A stretch of DNA of 64,000 bases from Rhizobium leguminosarum. Its GTDB lineage: Bacteria > Pseudomonadota > Alphaproteobacteria > Rhizobiales > Rhizobiaceae. The DNA is taken from positions 50,162 to 114,161 of the forward strand of contig NZ_JAGIOR010000006.1 of assembly GCF_017876795.1 (NCBI RefSeq), given 5' to 3'. Below are positions 26,334 through 35,240 of the stretch, piece by piece. Under the pieces are notes generated by a model. It did not search any database. It was given only the letters and a program-made list of their open reading frames with translations, and was not told the DNA's origin. A program made the position numbers and the translations under genes. Every line of letters begins with the position of its first letter. Position 1 is the first letter of the stretch.

Positions 26334-28454
26334 ATGTCGGTGAATAGGATGGCAATGGGGACTATCTGGCGAAATAGCCTGGCGATATCGGCGGCCCTTG
26401 CGGCTTGCAGTCTGTCGATGCCAGCTTTCGGTCAGCAGGCGGAACCGCTCTTTTCCAACCCTCCGGTCCTGGAGGAAACGCATCCCGGTGCGGCGCCGAT
26501 GAGCCGGTTACCGACGAACGGGCTCAAGAAGTCGCAGGCGGCGGTGACGACCTCCGGCAGGCGGCAGCTCGACCTGACCGTAAAATTCATCGAAAACGGC
26601 ATCTACAATCCGGCGACCGGCCGCGTCGACAAGGTCAGGCTTCGTGGCTATACGGGTGAGGGCGTCAATCCGAATGCACCCTATGTCGCGCCGGTCATCG
26701 AAGCCGCGCCCGGCGAGAGGATCACGGTGGCGCTCCACAACGAGCTTCCCGATGACGGCACTTGCTCCGGACATGCCCACGCCAATGAGCCGCATTGCTT
26801 CAACGGCACGAACCTCCACTCCCACGGCCTTTGGGTGAGCCCAACCGGCAACAGCGACAATGTCCTGATCTCGATCAATCCCGGCAAGAGCTTCACCTAT
26901 TTCTACGATCTTCCGGACGAGCATCCCGCCGGCACCTTCTGGTATCACTCGCACCGGCACGGCTCGACGGCTCTTCAGGTATCCAGCGGCATGGCCGGCG
27001 CTGTGGTCGTGCGCGGCAATCGGCTGCCGACACAGAATGCCAATGGCGATCTCGATACTCTGTTGAAGAACGCCGACGGCAAACCGATGCAAGAGCAGCT
27101 GCTGGTCTTCCAGCAGATCCAATATGCCTGCTTCGATGCGAAGGGCCAGATCAAGACGCGCGTGGTCGATGGCAAGGTCGTGGCCTGGATCTGCGATCCG
27201 GGGGATGTGGGCGAAATCCGCAACTACGACCAGTTCGGACCGTCGAGCTGGGGCGAATCCGGGCGTTACACGACCATCAATGGACTGGTGCAACCCCGTT
27301 TTCAGTCCAAGACGGGCGAGGTCGAGCGCTGGCGGATGATTCATGGCGGCGTGCGGGAAACCATTACGGTCGCCTTCCGTCCGCGCCGTCCCGGCGCGCC
27401 GGTATATCGGGCGACCACGGCTGAAGCGGCGGCTGACTACATCAAGCAGAATTGCGCCGGGGAGGCTGTCCCATATCATATAGTCGCGGCGGACGGGCTG
27501 ACGACCGCCGTCGCCCGCTCCGCCCAGACCGCAACGCTGCAGCCGGGATATCGCTTCGACGCACTCGTCATGTTCCCGACGACAGGCGACTATTGCGTGG
27601 TCAAGGAGCCGCTGCCCGGCACTGCGAGCGTGACGCGCGCCGATCAGGACCGGCAACTGCTCGCCACCGTGTCGGTCACGGCCGGAACGCCGGTCAGCAA
27701 TATCGATGCCGCATTGACGGACACGCTTGTTGCGGCCGCACAGCGGACGATGCCAACCGACGTCAGGGCTGCCGTCATCGCCGATCTCAGAAACGGCCTC
27801 AAGCTGACCCGCTTCGTACCGCACCCGGATGTCACGGACGACGAAATCACCGGGACGCAGGAGTTGGTGTTCTTCATCGACCTCAGCGGCAATGTCGCGA
27901 AGTTCGAGGTCGGCAACAAATCCTTCGACCCTAAGAATTTCGATCCGGCGACATTCAAGCCGCGCTCCTATGATCCCAATTATGTCGATCGCGCTCTGCC
28001 GCTGGGGGGCGTTGAAGAATGGACCCTGCAATCGGCTTTCGTCGGCCATCCGTTTCATATCCACGTCAATCCCTTCCAGATCGTGGAAATTCTCGATCCG
28101 AACGGTGTCGACGTCAGCGCGCCTGGAGCGGTCGATCGGGCAGGCGGGACCGTCGACCCGCAATATCCCGGTCTGAAGGGTGTCTGGAAGGATACGCTCT
28201 GGGTGAAGAGCCTGATCAGCAATCCCGCCGATTTCCCAGCCAAACTCGCCTCTTCGACCTACAAGATCAAAATCCGCACCCGCTATCAGCGCTTCATCGG
28301 TGAATATGTCCTGCATTGCCATATCCTTGATCATGAGGACCAGGGGATGATGCAGAATGTCTGCATCGAATTGCCTGATGGCGGTGGCGGCGCGAATTGC
28401 GCCCGGCTGCTGCGCCCGACCGACGGTCCGCAACCGGCCTCCATGCAGCATTGA
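26334..28454 (+). CDS. Secreted multicopper oxidase (laccase-like)
   Basis: A 706-residue multicopper oxidase that would oxidise phenols or metal ions with O2. A Sec-type signal peptide ends near SMPAFGQQ (residue 34). The four copper-binding motifs are in order: NLHSHGLWVSP, FWYHSHRHGS, HPFHIHVNPFQIV and HCHILDHEDQGMM (type 1 and trinuclear sites). It is longer than a typical laccase, with an extra segment rich in Cys (YACFDAKGQIKT, AWICDPGD) in the middle. Start 26334 has GGGGAGG about 8 bases upstream. It precedes the tyrosinase by about 40 bases. Confidence 0.92.
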   Translation: MSVNRMAMGTIWRNSLAISAALAACSLSMPAFGQQAEPLFSNPPVLEETHPGAAPMSRLPTNGLKKSQAAVTTSGRRQLDLTVKFIENGIYNPATGRVDKVRLRGYTGEGVNPNAPYVAPVIEAAPGERITVALHNELPDDGTCSGHAHANEPHCFNGTNLHSHGLWVSPTGNSDNVLISINPGKSFTYFYDLPDEHPAGTFWYHSHRHGSTALQVSSGMAGAVVVRGNRLPTQNANGDLDTLLKNADGKPMQEQLLVFQQIQYACFDAKGQIKTRVVDGKVVAWICDPGDVGEIRNYDQFGPSSWGESGRYTTINGLVQPRFQSKTGEVERWRMIHGGVRETITVAFRPRRPGAPVYRATTAEAAADYIKQNCAGEAVPYHIVAADGLTTAVARSAQTATLQPGYRFDALVMFPTTGDYCVVKEPLPGTASVTRADQDRQLLATVSVTAGTPVSNIDAALTDTLVAAAQRTMPTDVRAAVIADLRNGLKLTRFVPHPDVTDDEITGTQELVFFIDLSGNVAKFEVGNKSFDPKNFDPATFKPRSYDPNYVDRALPLGGVEEWTLQSAFVGHPFHIHVNPFQIVEILDPNGVDVSAPGAVDRAGGTVDPQYPGLKGVWKDTLWVKSLISNPADFPAKLASSTYKIKIRTRYQRFIGEYVLHCHILDHEDQGMMQNVCIELPDGGGGANCARLLRPTDGPQPASMQH

Positions 28455-28494
28455 TTTCAGCCAGGAACAGTCTTTGAACCCAAGGGAGAGTAAG

Positions 28495-30021
28495 ATGAGC
28501 ATCACACGCAGATCTGTCATCGTTCAGGGCGGCGTTATCGGGGCGGGCCTGCTCGCCAGCGGATTGCCGGGCATGAAGGCGTTCGCGCAGATACCGCCGG
28601 TTCCATGGCGGCGTTCACTTCAGGGATTGGCCTGGAACGATCCGATCGTGGCGACCTATCGTGATGCGGTGCGCATCCTCAAGGCGGCTTCCCCCGGCGA
28701 GAAATTCACATGGATCAAGCTATCGGAAATCCACGGCAGTGATGCCGGCTTCAAATATTGCCCTCACGGCAACTGGTATTTCCTGCCGTGGCACAGGGCC
28801 TATACGGCGATGTACGAACGCATCGTCCGGCATGTGACCAAGAACAACGATTTCGCCATGCCGTTCTGGGACTGGACCGCCAATCCGTACCTGCCTGAAG
28901 TGTTCACCATGCAGAAGACGCCCGACGGCAAGGAGAATTCCCTTTATGTGCCGACGCGCACCTGGCCGTCCACGCGGCCGATGCCGCCACAAATCGTTGG
29001 TCCCGATGTCTTGAAGGCTATCCTTGCAGCAACGCCGTTCGAAGTCTTCGGAACCAGCCGTCCCCGTGGTCAGAACTCGCTTGATCCGTCGTGGATCGTC
29101 GGCGGTGGTGGCACGCAGGGCATATTGGAAGCCACACCGCACAATCAGGTCCATAACAATATAGGTGGTTTCATGCCGACCGCCTCTTCTCCGCGTGACC
29201 CGATCTTCTTCATGCATCATGGCAACATCGACCGCATCTGGGCGACCTGGAATCTGCGCAACGGCAACAGCAACGATCCGCTCTGGACCAACATGCCGTT
29301 CAACCAGAATTTCTACAATGCCGACGGCAGCTTCTGGTCTCCTAAAGTGTCCGACCTCTATGTCCCCGAAGAACTCGGATACACATACGGCTTCCGGAAC
29401 TACTTCAAGGTTGCGACTGCAAGCGCCAAGACGCTGGCCCTGGACGACAAGCTGTCCTCCGTCATTGCGGCGACGGCGCCCGAGGTTGCGGTTGCAGGCT
29501 TGACGACGGTTTCGGCGGACAACAGCAAGGCAGCGACGACGGACGCTCCGCTTTCATTGCCGATCAAGCTTCCCGCCGGCGCGTTGCAGAGTATCGTCAG
29601 CCAGCCGCCTTTGCCCTCGGGCATGGACATGATGGATTTCGGCGCAGCGCAGGAGCAGGCGGCTTCCACGCCCCGTGTGCTTGCCTTCCTGCGTGATGTC
29701 GAGATTACCGATCCCAAGACGACCAGCGTTCTCGTCTTCCTCGGCAAGCACGATCTCAAGGCGAACACTCCCGTCACCGATCCACACTATGTGGGTTCCT
29801 TCGCTGTTCTCGATCACAGTGGCGAACATCACGGCGCCCACGGCCATCGGCCGCCGCCATCCTTCGTTCTCGATCTTACGGACGCGATCCAGCGGGTCTA
29901 TGGTGCGGGGAATGCGGACGCCGAGGCCATCGACCTGCAGCTGGTCCCCGTCGGAGCGGGTCAAGGCAAGCCGGGCAGCGCCAAGCCCGCAAGGCTCGAA
30001 ATCGCCATAGTGGCGGCCTAG
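28495..30021 (+). CDS. Tat-exported tyrosinase (type 3 copper monooxygenase)
   Basis: A 508-residue tyrosinase that hydroxylates phenols and oxidises catechols to quinones, the first step of melanin synthesis. A twin-arginine signal (SITRRSVIVQGG) ends near AFAQ (residue 31). The CuA ligands are H80, H91 (in HGNWYFLPWHR) and H100; the CuB site is HNQVH at 216-220 and FFMHHGNID at 239-246. A C-terminal extension of about 200 residues includes a His-rich stretch (HSGEHHGAHGHRPPP) that could carry copper. The longer frame to 28357 was rejected because the Tat signal marks the start. It follows the multicopper oxidase. Confidence 0.92.
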   Translation: MSITRRSVIVQGGVIGAGLLASGLPGMKAFAQIPPVPWRRSLQGLAWNDPIVATYRDAVRILKAASPGEKFTWIKLSEIHGSDAGFKYCPHGNWYFLPWHRAYTAMYERIVRHVTKNNDFAMPFWDWTANPYLPEVFTMQKTPDGKENSLYVPTRTWPSTRPMPPQIVGPDVLKAILAATPFEVFGTSRPRGQNSLDPSWIVGGGGTQGILEATPHNQVHNNIGGFMPTASSPRDPIFFMHHGNIDRIWATWNLRNGNSNDPLWTNMPFNQNFYNADGSFWSPKVSDLYVPEELGYTYGFRNYFKVATASAKTLALDDKLSSVIAATAPEVAVAGLTTVSADNSKAATTDAPLSLPIKLPAGALQSIVSQPPLPSGMDMMDFGAAQEQAASTPRVLAFLRDVEITDPKTTSVLVFLGKHDLKANTPVTDPHYVGSFAVLDHSGEHHGAHGHRPPPSFVLDLTDAIQRVYGAGNADAEAIDLQLVPVGAGQGKPGSAKPARLEIAIVAA

Positions 30022-30053
30022 CATCCTGACCGGGCTGAATCACGGAGACGTCG

Positions 30054-30509
30054 ATGCGCTATCATTGTTGGGTGCTCATTGCCATTTGTGCGACGGCATT
30101 CTCGGTGTTGCGCATCGTCAGCCCGGTCCAAGCCAGCGAGGGCGACATGCGGGCGACAGTCGACAAACCGGCAAGGGTAACCATCTCTGGCGCGACAGCG
30201 CGCGCGTCGGTCAGTGGGGGCGCCCGAGTCGTCGTCACTATTGAGGCATACGAGCCATCGAAAACCGGGCCGGTCGCAGCGGTCGTTTCGCTGCTTTGCA
30301 GCGACAAGCTGCAGGAAATTGGCCGTTTTGGTATTTTTCCTAGTGAAGCTTTCTCCGTGTCGCGCGGAGGTAAGCCTCAGCGGTTCGGCTTTCTGCTTCC
30401 CGACGAGCCGGCTTGCCGACAGCCACAATCGATCGAAATCAGCCTCGAACCTCAAACCGGCAACGGCGTGGGCGCCAGCATTACAATCGGTAGTGCTAGC
30501 ATTGAATAA
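30054..30509 (+). CDS. Small secreted protein downstream of the tyrosinase
   Basis: A 151-residue protein with a signal peptide (MRYHCWVLIAICATAFSVLR...VQASEGD) and a beta-rich mature part (TVDKPARVTISGATARASVS, GGARVVVTIEAYEP). Two Cys remain in the mature part. It lies 33 bases after the tyrosinase, so it is probably co-transcribed. The function is unknown; a structural or copper-handling partner of the extracytoplasmic enzymes is a guess. Confidence 0.6.
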   Translation: MRYHCWVLIAICATAFSVLRIVSPVQASEGDMRATVDKPARVTISGATARASVSGGARVVVTIEAYEPSKTGPVAAVVSLLCSDKLQEIGRFGIFPSEAFSVSRGGKPQRFGFLLPDEPACRQPQSIEISLEPQTGNGVGASITIGSASIE

Positions 30510-30669
30510 CGGGACCTGTATGGCTCGACGCTTATAGAAGCTTCTCTATCCGGCGAGGTGAAGTCAGGCGTCGTGACGCTTCCGGCTTCTTTTCTTGCGA
30601 CGAACGTCGTTCACGGGCCCTCGCTTTTCTTCGGGACCGACTCTCGGTCCTTCCAGCATCGGATCAGAA

Positions 30670-31488
30670 GGCACTGTAACGTTAACCGGGCGTCGAGCAA
30701 AATGTGGGATCTGGCGGCATGACCCGACTTGCCCGTGATCCTCTTTATCGTCGCCACCGATTTCCAGCCGATGTGATTGCACATGCCGTTTGGCTTTATT
30801 TCCGGTTTCCGCTCAGTCTGCGCATGGTCGAGGATATGCTGGCGGCGCGTGGGGTCATCGTATCTCACCAAACCGTGAGGCTCTGGGCTGAGAAATTCGG
30901 AGGGCACTTTGCCAACGATATCCGGAAGCGATCGACCGGCAAGCTCGGCGACAAATGGCACCTCGATGAGGTCGTCATCTCCATTGGCGGCAAGAAACAC
31001 TGGCTTTGGCGCGCCGTCGATCAGGACGGCTTCGTCCTTGATGTTCTGGTCCAGAACCGCCGAAATGTCAAAGCTGCAAAGCGTCTGATGCGAAAGCTTC
31101 TGAAAGGGCAAGGTCGTTCACCGCGTGTGATGATCACCGACAAACTTCGGTCCTATGGCGCCGCAAAACGCGATATCATGCCAGGTGTCGAGCATCGCTC
31201 GCACAAGGGATTGAACAATCGTGCTGAGAATTCTCATCAACCGACCCGGCGGCGAGAACGGATCATGAAGGGCTTCAAGTCAGCCCGACATCTCCAGCGT
31301 TTTGCTTCAATTCATGACCCTGTTGCCAACCTTTTTCACATTCCACGCCACGAGATCTCATCAGACCATCACCGCGAACTGAGAACCGAAGCTATGCAGA
31401 TGTGGAACGAAATCGCACGCCTGCAAACCGCATAAGCGAAAGCCGTGGGACCCCATTTTTGACTAGTGCCGATTAACTTTACAGTGCC
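30670..31488 (+). mobile_element. IS6-family element, copy 1 of 6 (819 bp)
   Basis: Ends are GGCACTGTAACGTTAACCGG on the left and, read inward, GGCACTGTAAAGTTAATCGG on the right. The 8-bp flanks (GATCAGAA, CTGGCCTT) do not match, so it has lost its target duplication through later rearrangement. It truncates an IS66 tnpC on its right side; on its left lies a 160-base stretch after the tyrosinase cluster with no gene. Confidence 0.92.
30704..31435 (+). CDS. IS6-family DDE transposase (copy 1)
   Basis: A 243-residue transposase with the triad in WHLDEVVISIGGKKH (D), VMITDKLRSYGAAKRD (D) and LNNRAENSHQPTR (E), and an N-terminal HTH (YFRFPLSLRMVEDMLAARG, IVSHQTVRLWAEKFG). It may start at GTG 30704 or ATG 30719. 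The element is only 819 bp, so this is its only gene. The translation is identical in all six copies. Confidence 0.95.
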   Translation: MGSGGMTRLARDPLYRRHRFPADVIAHAVWLYFRFPLSLRMVEDMLAARGVIVSHQTVRLWAEKFGGHFANDIRKRSTGKLGDKWHLDEVVISIGGKKHWLWRAVDQDGFVLDVLVQNRRNVKAAKRLMRKLLKGQGRSPRVMITDKLRSYGAAKRDIMPGVEHRSHKGLNNRAENSHQPTRRRERIMKGFKSARHLQRFASIHDPVANLFHIPRHEISSDHHRELRTEAMQMWNEIARLQTA

Positions 31489-32067
31489 CTGGCCTTCTGT
31501 CTTGCCCACGCACGGCGCAAATTCGTTGATGTGGTCAAGCTGACCGGGTCGTCGGAGGCGCTCACGATCGTCTCGATGTTGGCCGAGATTTACAGGATCG
31601 AACAGGAGATCAGGGGCCAAGGCGCCATGGAGCGCCAGAATGCCCGGCAGATCCACTCAGCCCCTGTCATGCGTCAGATAAAGACCCGCCTGCTTGAACT
31701 GAAGAATGACATCTCGACCCAGTCCGCTCTGGCCAAGGCCATCAATTACACGTTGACGCACTGGACAGGTCTCACCGCTTTCCTTGACGACGGGACAATC
31801 GAGGTAGACTCCAACATCGTGGAACGTTCGATGAAGTCCGTTGCCCTGACGAGAAAGAATTCGATGTTCGTGGGCAATGTGAAGGGTGGCGAGACCTTCG
31901 CGGTTCTGGCCTCGCTGGTCAACTCCGCCAAACTCAACGGCCTCGATCCACACGCCTGGCTTGCCGATGTCCTCGAACGGATCGTCTCGGGAAGCACCAC
32001 GATCAACCAGCTCGATACGCTGCTTCCCTGGAACTGGAAAACAGAGCGCCATCAGGTTGCCGCATGA
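31489..32067 (+). pseudogene. tnpC: IS66-family TnpC transposase, C-terminal fragment
   Basis: The sequence opens at the IS6 boundary in frame as LAFCLAHARRKFVDVVKLTG, the conserved C-terminal third of IS66 TnpC, and runs to the stop at 32067. Its continuation IKTRLLELKNDISTQSALAK and IVERSMKSVALTRKNSMFVG (a conserved Glu) is typical. The N-terminal two thirds and the tnpA/tnpB genes are lost. Its stop overlaps the next gene by ATGA. Confidence 0.9.
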
Positions 32068-32648
32068 CAAAGCCCACCCAAACCACTTCAATCAGCCCAG
32101 CGCAGGCGGCAACAGCGCGGCCGAAGCTTGACGATGAAGCATTCGAGGCCTTCATTCGCAGGCGGCGTCCTGCGGCGCCGGTGTGGAGCATGAGCGGGCT
32201 GGATGGCTATCTCACCGCGTTGATCATCGGGCCGAAGTTCATCAACCCCTATCAATGGATACCCCTGTTCGCTGGCGAGGATGCCATGGCCTTGCCGATG
32301 GAAACCACGGAGCACCGGGCCGTGCAGACGATCGTCGCCGAATATAACCGCATATCGGCAACCCTTGGGGAGAGGCCGGAAGAATATCGGCCACGCTTCA
32401 GTCACATCACCTATTCCCACGACAGCTTCGATTGGCACACCGGATTCCTCCTCGGAACGGAGTTCGCCCCTAGGCTATGGAACCCGGTTATCCGCGGACA
32501 TGCTGTGACCGGTGATATCATCGCTCCTATTCGCGCCCTCTGCGACGCCAAAAAGGTTACGCCGCCGGCAGAGCTCATCCAGATCGCTGGTGCCGTCATC
32601 AAAATTCGAGAATACTTCATGCCGCGGCGCGCAAAGCAGAAATTTTAA
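32064..32648 (+). CDS. UPF0149/YecA-family protein, IS66 passenger
   Basis: A 194-residue protein starting MTKPTQTTSISPAQAATARP with the YecA signature WSMSGLDGYLTALIIGPKFI and WIPLFAGEDA. IS66 elements of rhizobia often carry such a gene after tnpC, coupled by an ATGA overlap, as here. Its function in transposition is unknown. Intact although its IS is broken. Confidence 0.85.
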   Translation: MTKPTQTTSISPAQAATARPKLDDEAFEAFIRRRRPAAPVWSMSGLDGYLTALIIGPKFINPYQWIPLFAGEDAMALPMETTEHRAVQTIVAEYNRISATLGERPEEYRPRFSHITYSHDSFDWHTGFLLGTEFAPRLWNPVIRGHAVTGDIIAPIRALCDAKKVTPPAELIQIAGAVIKIREYFMPRRAKQKF

Positions 32649-32660
32649 AACCGAGCACCG

Positions 32661-32858
32661 TCATGCCAACGGGAATGTCAACGGAAGTCGCCGTGTCCAG
32701 TTCGTCGCGCTTACTGATAAACAGCGCGCTGTTGCGCGGTTGATCTGGATTGTGGGCGCCAAATCAGTTTCCAACGATCTCCAATTGTCAGAGGGAGGCT
32801 CCGAGATGCCGAGGCAGCTCTCCAGTGATGTTTCGGCGGTTTTCGTCTTTGTATGCAT
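32661..32858 (-). CDS. Possible small protein downstream of the leftward sigma-54 promoter
   Basis: A 65-residue minus-strand frame starting MHTKTKTAETSLESCLGISE with GGAG about 6 bases upstream. It begins 80 bases beyond the predicted leftward RpoN promoter (32938-32954). No family is recognised. The low complexity of the middle part makes a chance frame possible. Confidence 0.3.
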   Translation of the reverse strand: MHTKTKTAETSLESCLGISEPPSDNWRSLETDLAPTIQINRATARCLSVSATNWTRRLPLTFPLA

Positions 32859-32937
32859 GGCGAACTCCAATTTGAGGGTGCCAGGTGATGCCGGCCACTT
32901 TGGACGCGGTTGGTTCCCGCGACACTCAAGAAGTATG

Positions 32938-32954
32938 AGCAAGCGTCATGCCAA
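32938..32954 (-). promoter_or_regulatory. Sigma-54 (RpoN) promoter, leftward copy
   Basis: On the minus strand the sequence is TTGGCATGACGCTTGCT, with GG and GC exactly 10 bases apart (-24/-12). It is the mirror of the glnA promoter and would transcribe leftward into 32661-32900. Confidence 0.7.
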
Positions 32955-33040
32955 TTCAGCCGATTGCTGGCGTGTAACAGAATCCGGCGCTGCCGCAGAC
33001 ACTTAGAGGGATAAAACGCCGGACCGAGGAGCCGAAGGCG

Positions 33041-33056
33041 TGTCGTAGAGCCGACA
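33041..33056. promoter_or_regulatory. NifA-type upstream activator site, left copy
   Basis: TGT CGTAGAGCCG ACA fits TGT-N10-ACA, the NifA binding form, about 90 bases upstream of the leftward RpoN promoter. The match is short, so it relies on its position relative to that promoter. Confidence 0.6.
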
Positions 33057-33083
33057 AAGGGCCGACGATGTCGCACACATGTC

Positions 33084-33503
33084 CTTCGGGAACTGGAAGA
33101 AAGGAATGACGAACTGCGTCGTCAGCTCCCGAGCAATGGCGGGATATTTTTGACCCCACTCCGGTCTCGAACGCCTCCAGCGCCTTGTCGCGCCGCAGCG
33201 CCCGGACGACCGGTCTTCAATCTTCCATGACACGAATTCGAGAGAATGACGGATGAGATGCACGATGCAGGTCTGGACGATCGTCTGCGGGAAAGCAGCG
33301 GTGATCGCCTCTGGAAAGCCTTTCAACCCGTCGACGACGGCAATCAGAATGTCCTGGCAGCCCGGTTCTTCAGCTCGTTCATCACCAGCAGCCAGAACCT
33401 CGTGCCTTCCGTCTGCTCGATCCACAAGCCGAGGATTTCCTTGGTGCCTGCAACATTCGCCTGAATTCGTGTCGGCGGCTAGCGGCACAGCGCATTGCCT
33501 GAT
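33084..33503 (-). pseudogene. IS256-family (mutator) transposase remnant
   Basis: Minus-strand frames give ANVAGTKEILGLWIEQTEG, then GCQDILIAVVDGLKGFPEAI and FPQTIVQTCIVHLIRHSLEF, and after frame changes WGQKYPAIARE and VIPFFQFP. These are blocks from the middle of IS256 transposases (the DGLKG segment holds one catalytic Asp). At least two frameshifts and loss of both ends make it inactive. It is bracketed by the two 173-bp arms. Confidence 0.8.
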
Positions 33504-33530
33504 GACATGTGTGCGACATTGTCGGCCCCT

Positions 33531-33546
33531 TGTCGGCTCCACGACA
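33531..33546. promoter_or_regulatory. NifA-type upstream activator site for glnA
   Basis: TGT CGGCTCCACG ACA fits TGT-N10-ACA and lies about 100 bases upstream of the -24/-12 promoter, inside the usual range for a NifA upstream activator sequence. Confidence 0.65.
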
Positions 33547-33632
33547 CGCCTTCGACTCTTCGATCCGTCGTTTTATCCCTCTAGGTGTCTGCGGCAGCGC
33601 CGGATTCTGTTACACGCCAGCAATCGGCTGAA

Positions 33633-33649
33633 TTGGCATGACGCTTGCT
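33633..33649 (+). promoter_or_regulatory. Sigma-54 (RpoN) promoter of glnA-gltB
   Basis: TTGGCATGACGCTTGCT has the invariant GG and GC with 10 bases between them and closely fits the RpoN consensus. Transcription would start near 33661, about 126 bases before glnA. RpoN promoters require an activator such as NifA or NtrC. Confidence 0.8.
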
Positions 33650-33786
33650 CATACTTTTTTAGTGTCGCGGGAACCAATAGAAAGGACCCTCCTTTGAAAG
33701 CGAAAACGGACATCGCCGATGATCGCGAAATAACAAAGTCTGCATCAAGCAGGTGCGTGACTCCGCCAACTCAGAGGATATCTCAA

Positions 33787-35166
33787 ATGGCCGACTATGA
33801 ACTCCTCAAGTTCATCCACGACAACCACATCCAGGAAGTCACTTTCCGGTTTACTGATTTTTTAGGCCAGTTCCGTGAAATGAACTACGACTCGTCCACC
33901 GTAGACCTCAAAACTCTCACGGAAGGAATTCCAGTCGACGGTTCGTCCCTGAAAGGTTGGAAAGAGATCAACGACTCCGACATCACTGTTCGTCCGGATC
34001 TTACGACCGCCGGATTAGATCCATTCGCCTCGGTGCCTACCTTGATCTTGATCTGCGACATCATCGATCCAGGCACGGGCAACGCCTACAACCGCGATCC
34101 ACGCGGGATAGCGAAAAAGTCCGTGGAGTACGCGAAATCGACCGGGATCGCTGACACCGTTCGTGTCGGCGCTGAGCCCGAGTTCTTCGCACTCGATGGC
34201 GCAGAATACCGGGTTAATCCATATGAAGGCTTCTTCAAACTCACCTCCTCCGAAACGTCTACCGAAGTCAGCCATCACCTGGAGGCCAAGGGGGGATATC
34301 TGGCGACGCCGCCGCGAGATATGGGCGGAGAAATGCGAAGCTTCATGATGGAGAAGCTGAAATCTATGGGCGTGAGCGTCGAGAAACACCATCACGAGAC
34401 GGCTCCCGACCAGCATGAAATCGGGATAAAATTCGACACGCTGGTTCGCAACGCCGATGATGTGCAACGGCTGAAATACTGCGCCAAGCGTGCCGCTCAC
34501 TGCTTTGGCAAAACGGTGACCTTCATGCCCAAGCCAATATCTGGGGAAAACGGCTCCGGGATGCACGTGCACCTATCGCTGAAGCATGAAGGCAAACACG
34601 TCTTCGCCGGCGACCTGTATGCCGGTCTATCCAAGGAATGCCTCTATTTCATCGGTGGTGTTCAGAAGCACATGAAGGCACTTAACGCCTTTACCAATCC
34701 TTCAACGAATTCCTACAAACGCTTAGTCCCCGGCTTTGAGGCGCCGGTTCTGGTGGCCTACTCCAGACATAATCGCTCTGCCGGCACTCGAATTCCGTTG
34801 GCAGCTACACCGGAAGGTAAGCGGCCTGAGTTCCGCTTCCCCGATTCAGCTGCATGTCCTTACCTTGCTTATGCGGCGATCTTGATGGCAGGAATCGACG
34901 GAATCCAGAACCAAATTGATCCGGGAGAAGCCATAGATACGAATCTCTACGCTTTAACATCTGAGGAAACGAGAGAGATACCACATGTCTGTACTTCGCT
35001 GAGCGAAGCTCTTGACAACCTCGACCAGGACCGCGCCTTCCTCACGGCTGGCGGCGTCTTCAACGATGACCTCATCACTTCCTACATCAAGCTCAAACGG
35101 GATGAGATCAAGTGGTTGGAAACCATGCCGACCCCAGGCGAGTTCCAAAAATATTACTCCGTTTAA
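33787..35166 (+). CDS. glnA: Glutamine synthetase, type I
   Basis: Glutamine synthetase joins ammonium to glutamate using ATP. The 459-residue protein starts MADYELLKFIHDNHIQEVTF with AGAGGAT upstream. Type I motifs are seen: IPVDGSSLKGWKEINDSD, GAEPEFFALDG (metal-binding Glu), NGSGMHVHLSLKHEG, SRHNRSAGTRIPLAAT, PEFRFPDSAACPYLAYAAIL, and NLYALTSEE, whose Tyr corresponds to the adenylylation site of type I enzymes. The much longer open frame from 33253 was rejected because it runs through the promoter repeat. It is followed after 74 bases by gltB. Plasmid-borne and probably NifA/RpoN controlled, it may be an additional enzyme beside the chromosomal one. Confidence 0.93.
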   Translation: MADYELLKFIHDNHIQEVTFRFTDFLGQFREMNYDSSTVDLKTLTEGIPVDGSSLKGWKEINDSDITVRPDLTTAGLDPFASVPTLILICDIIDPGTGNAYNRDPRGIAKKSVEYAKSTGIADTVRVGAEPEFFALDGAEYRVNPYEGFFKLTSSETSTEVSHHLEAKGGYLATPPRDMGGEMRSFMMEKLKSMGVSVEKHHHETAPDQHEIGIKFDTLVRNADDVQRLKYCAKRAAHCFGKTVTFMPKPISGENGSGMHVHLSLKHEGKHVFAGDLYAGLSKECLYFIGGVQKHMKALNAFTNPSTNSYKRLVPGFEAPVLVAYSRHNRSAGTRIPLAATPEGKRPEFRFPDSAACPYLAYAAILMAGIDGIQNQIDPGEAIDTNLYALTSEETREIPHVCTSLSEALDNLDQDRAFLTAGGVFNDDLITSYIKLKRDEIKWLETMPTPGEFQKYYSV

Positions 35167-35240
35167 CACTTACACGAACAATGGGGCATAGGGGCATTCC
35201 ATCTATGCCATGCAATTTCCCGATATCAGGAGGCTTTGAG

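Larger units (their letters stand above)
32911..33083 (+). repeat. 173-bp inverted repeat, left arm (duplicated promoter region)
   Basis: This arm is the reverse complement, with a few mismatches, of 33504-33676. It contains a TGT-N10-ACA site (33041-33056) and a leftward sigma-54 promoter (32938-32954). The two arms enclose an IS256-family remnant, so the arrangement came from a duplication with inversion, perhaps by transposition. Confidence 0.85.
33504..33676 (-). repeat. 173-bp inverted repeat, right arm (glnA promoter region)
   Basis: Mirror of 32911-33083. It contains the TGT-N10-ACA site and the sigma-54 promoter that reads toward glnA. Because the downstream genes belong to this arm, it is probably the original and the left arm the duplicate; that is inference. 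Confidence 0.85.

Noticed and set aside
26508..28520. 670-residue open frame on the minus strand opposite the multicopper oxidase
   Set aside because: The plus-strand frame has a signal peptide and four copper motifs; the minus frame is a long GC-rich shadow without a recognisable pattern.
33253..33786. Long N-terminal extension of glnA
   Set aside because: The extension reads through the promoter repeat and IS256 remnant; the native start at 33787 has a Shine-Dalgarno site and the family N-terminus.
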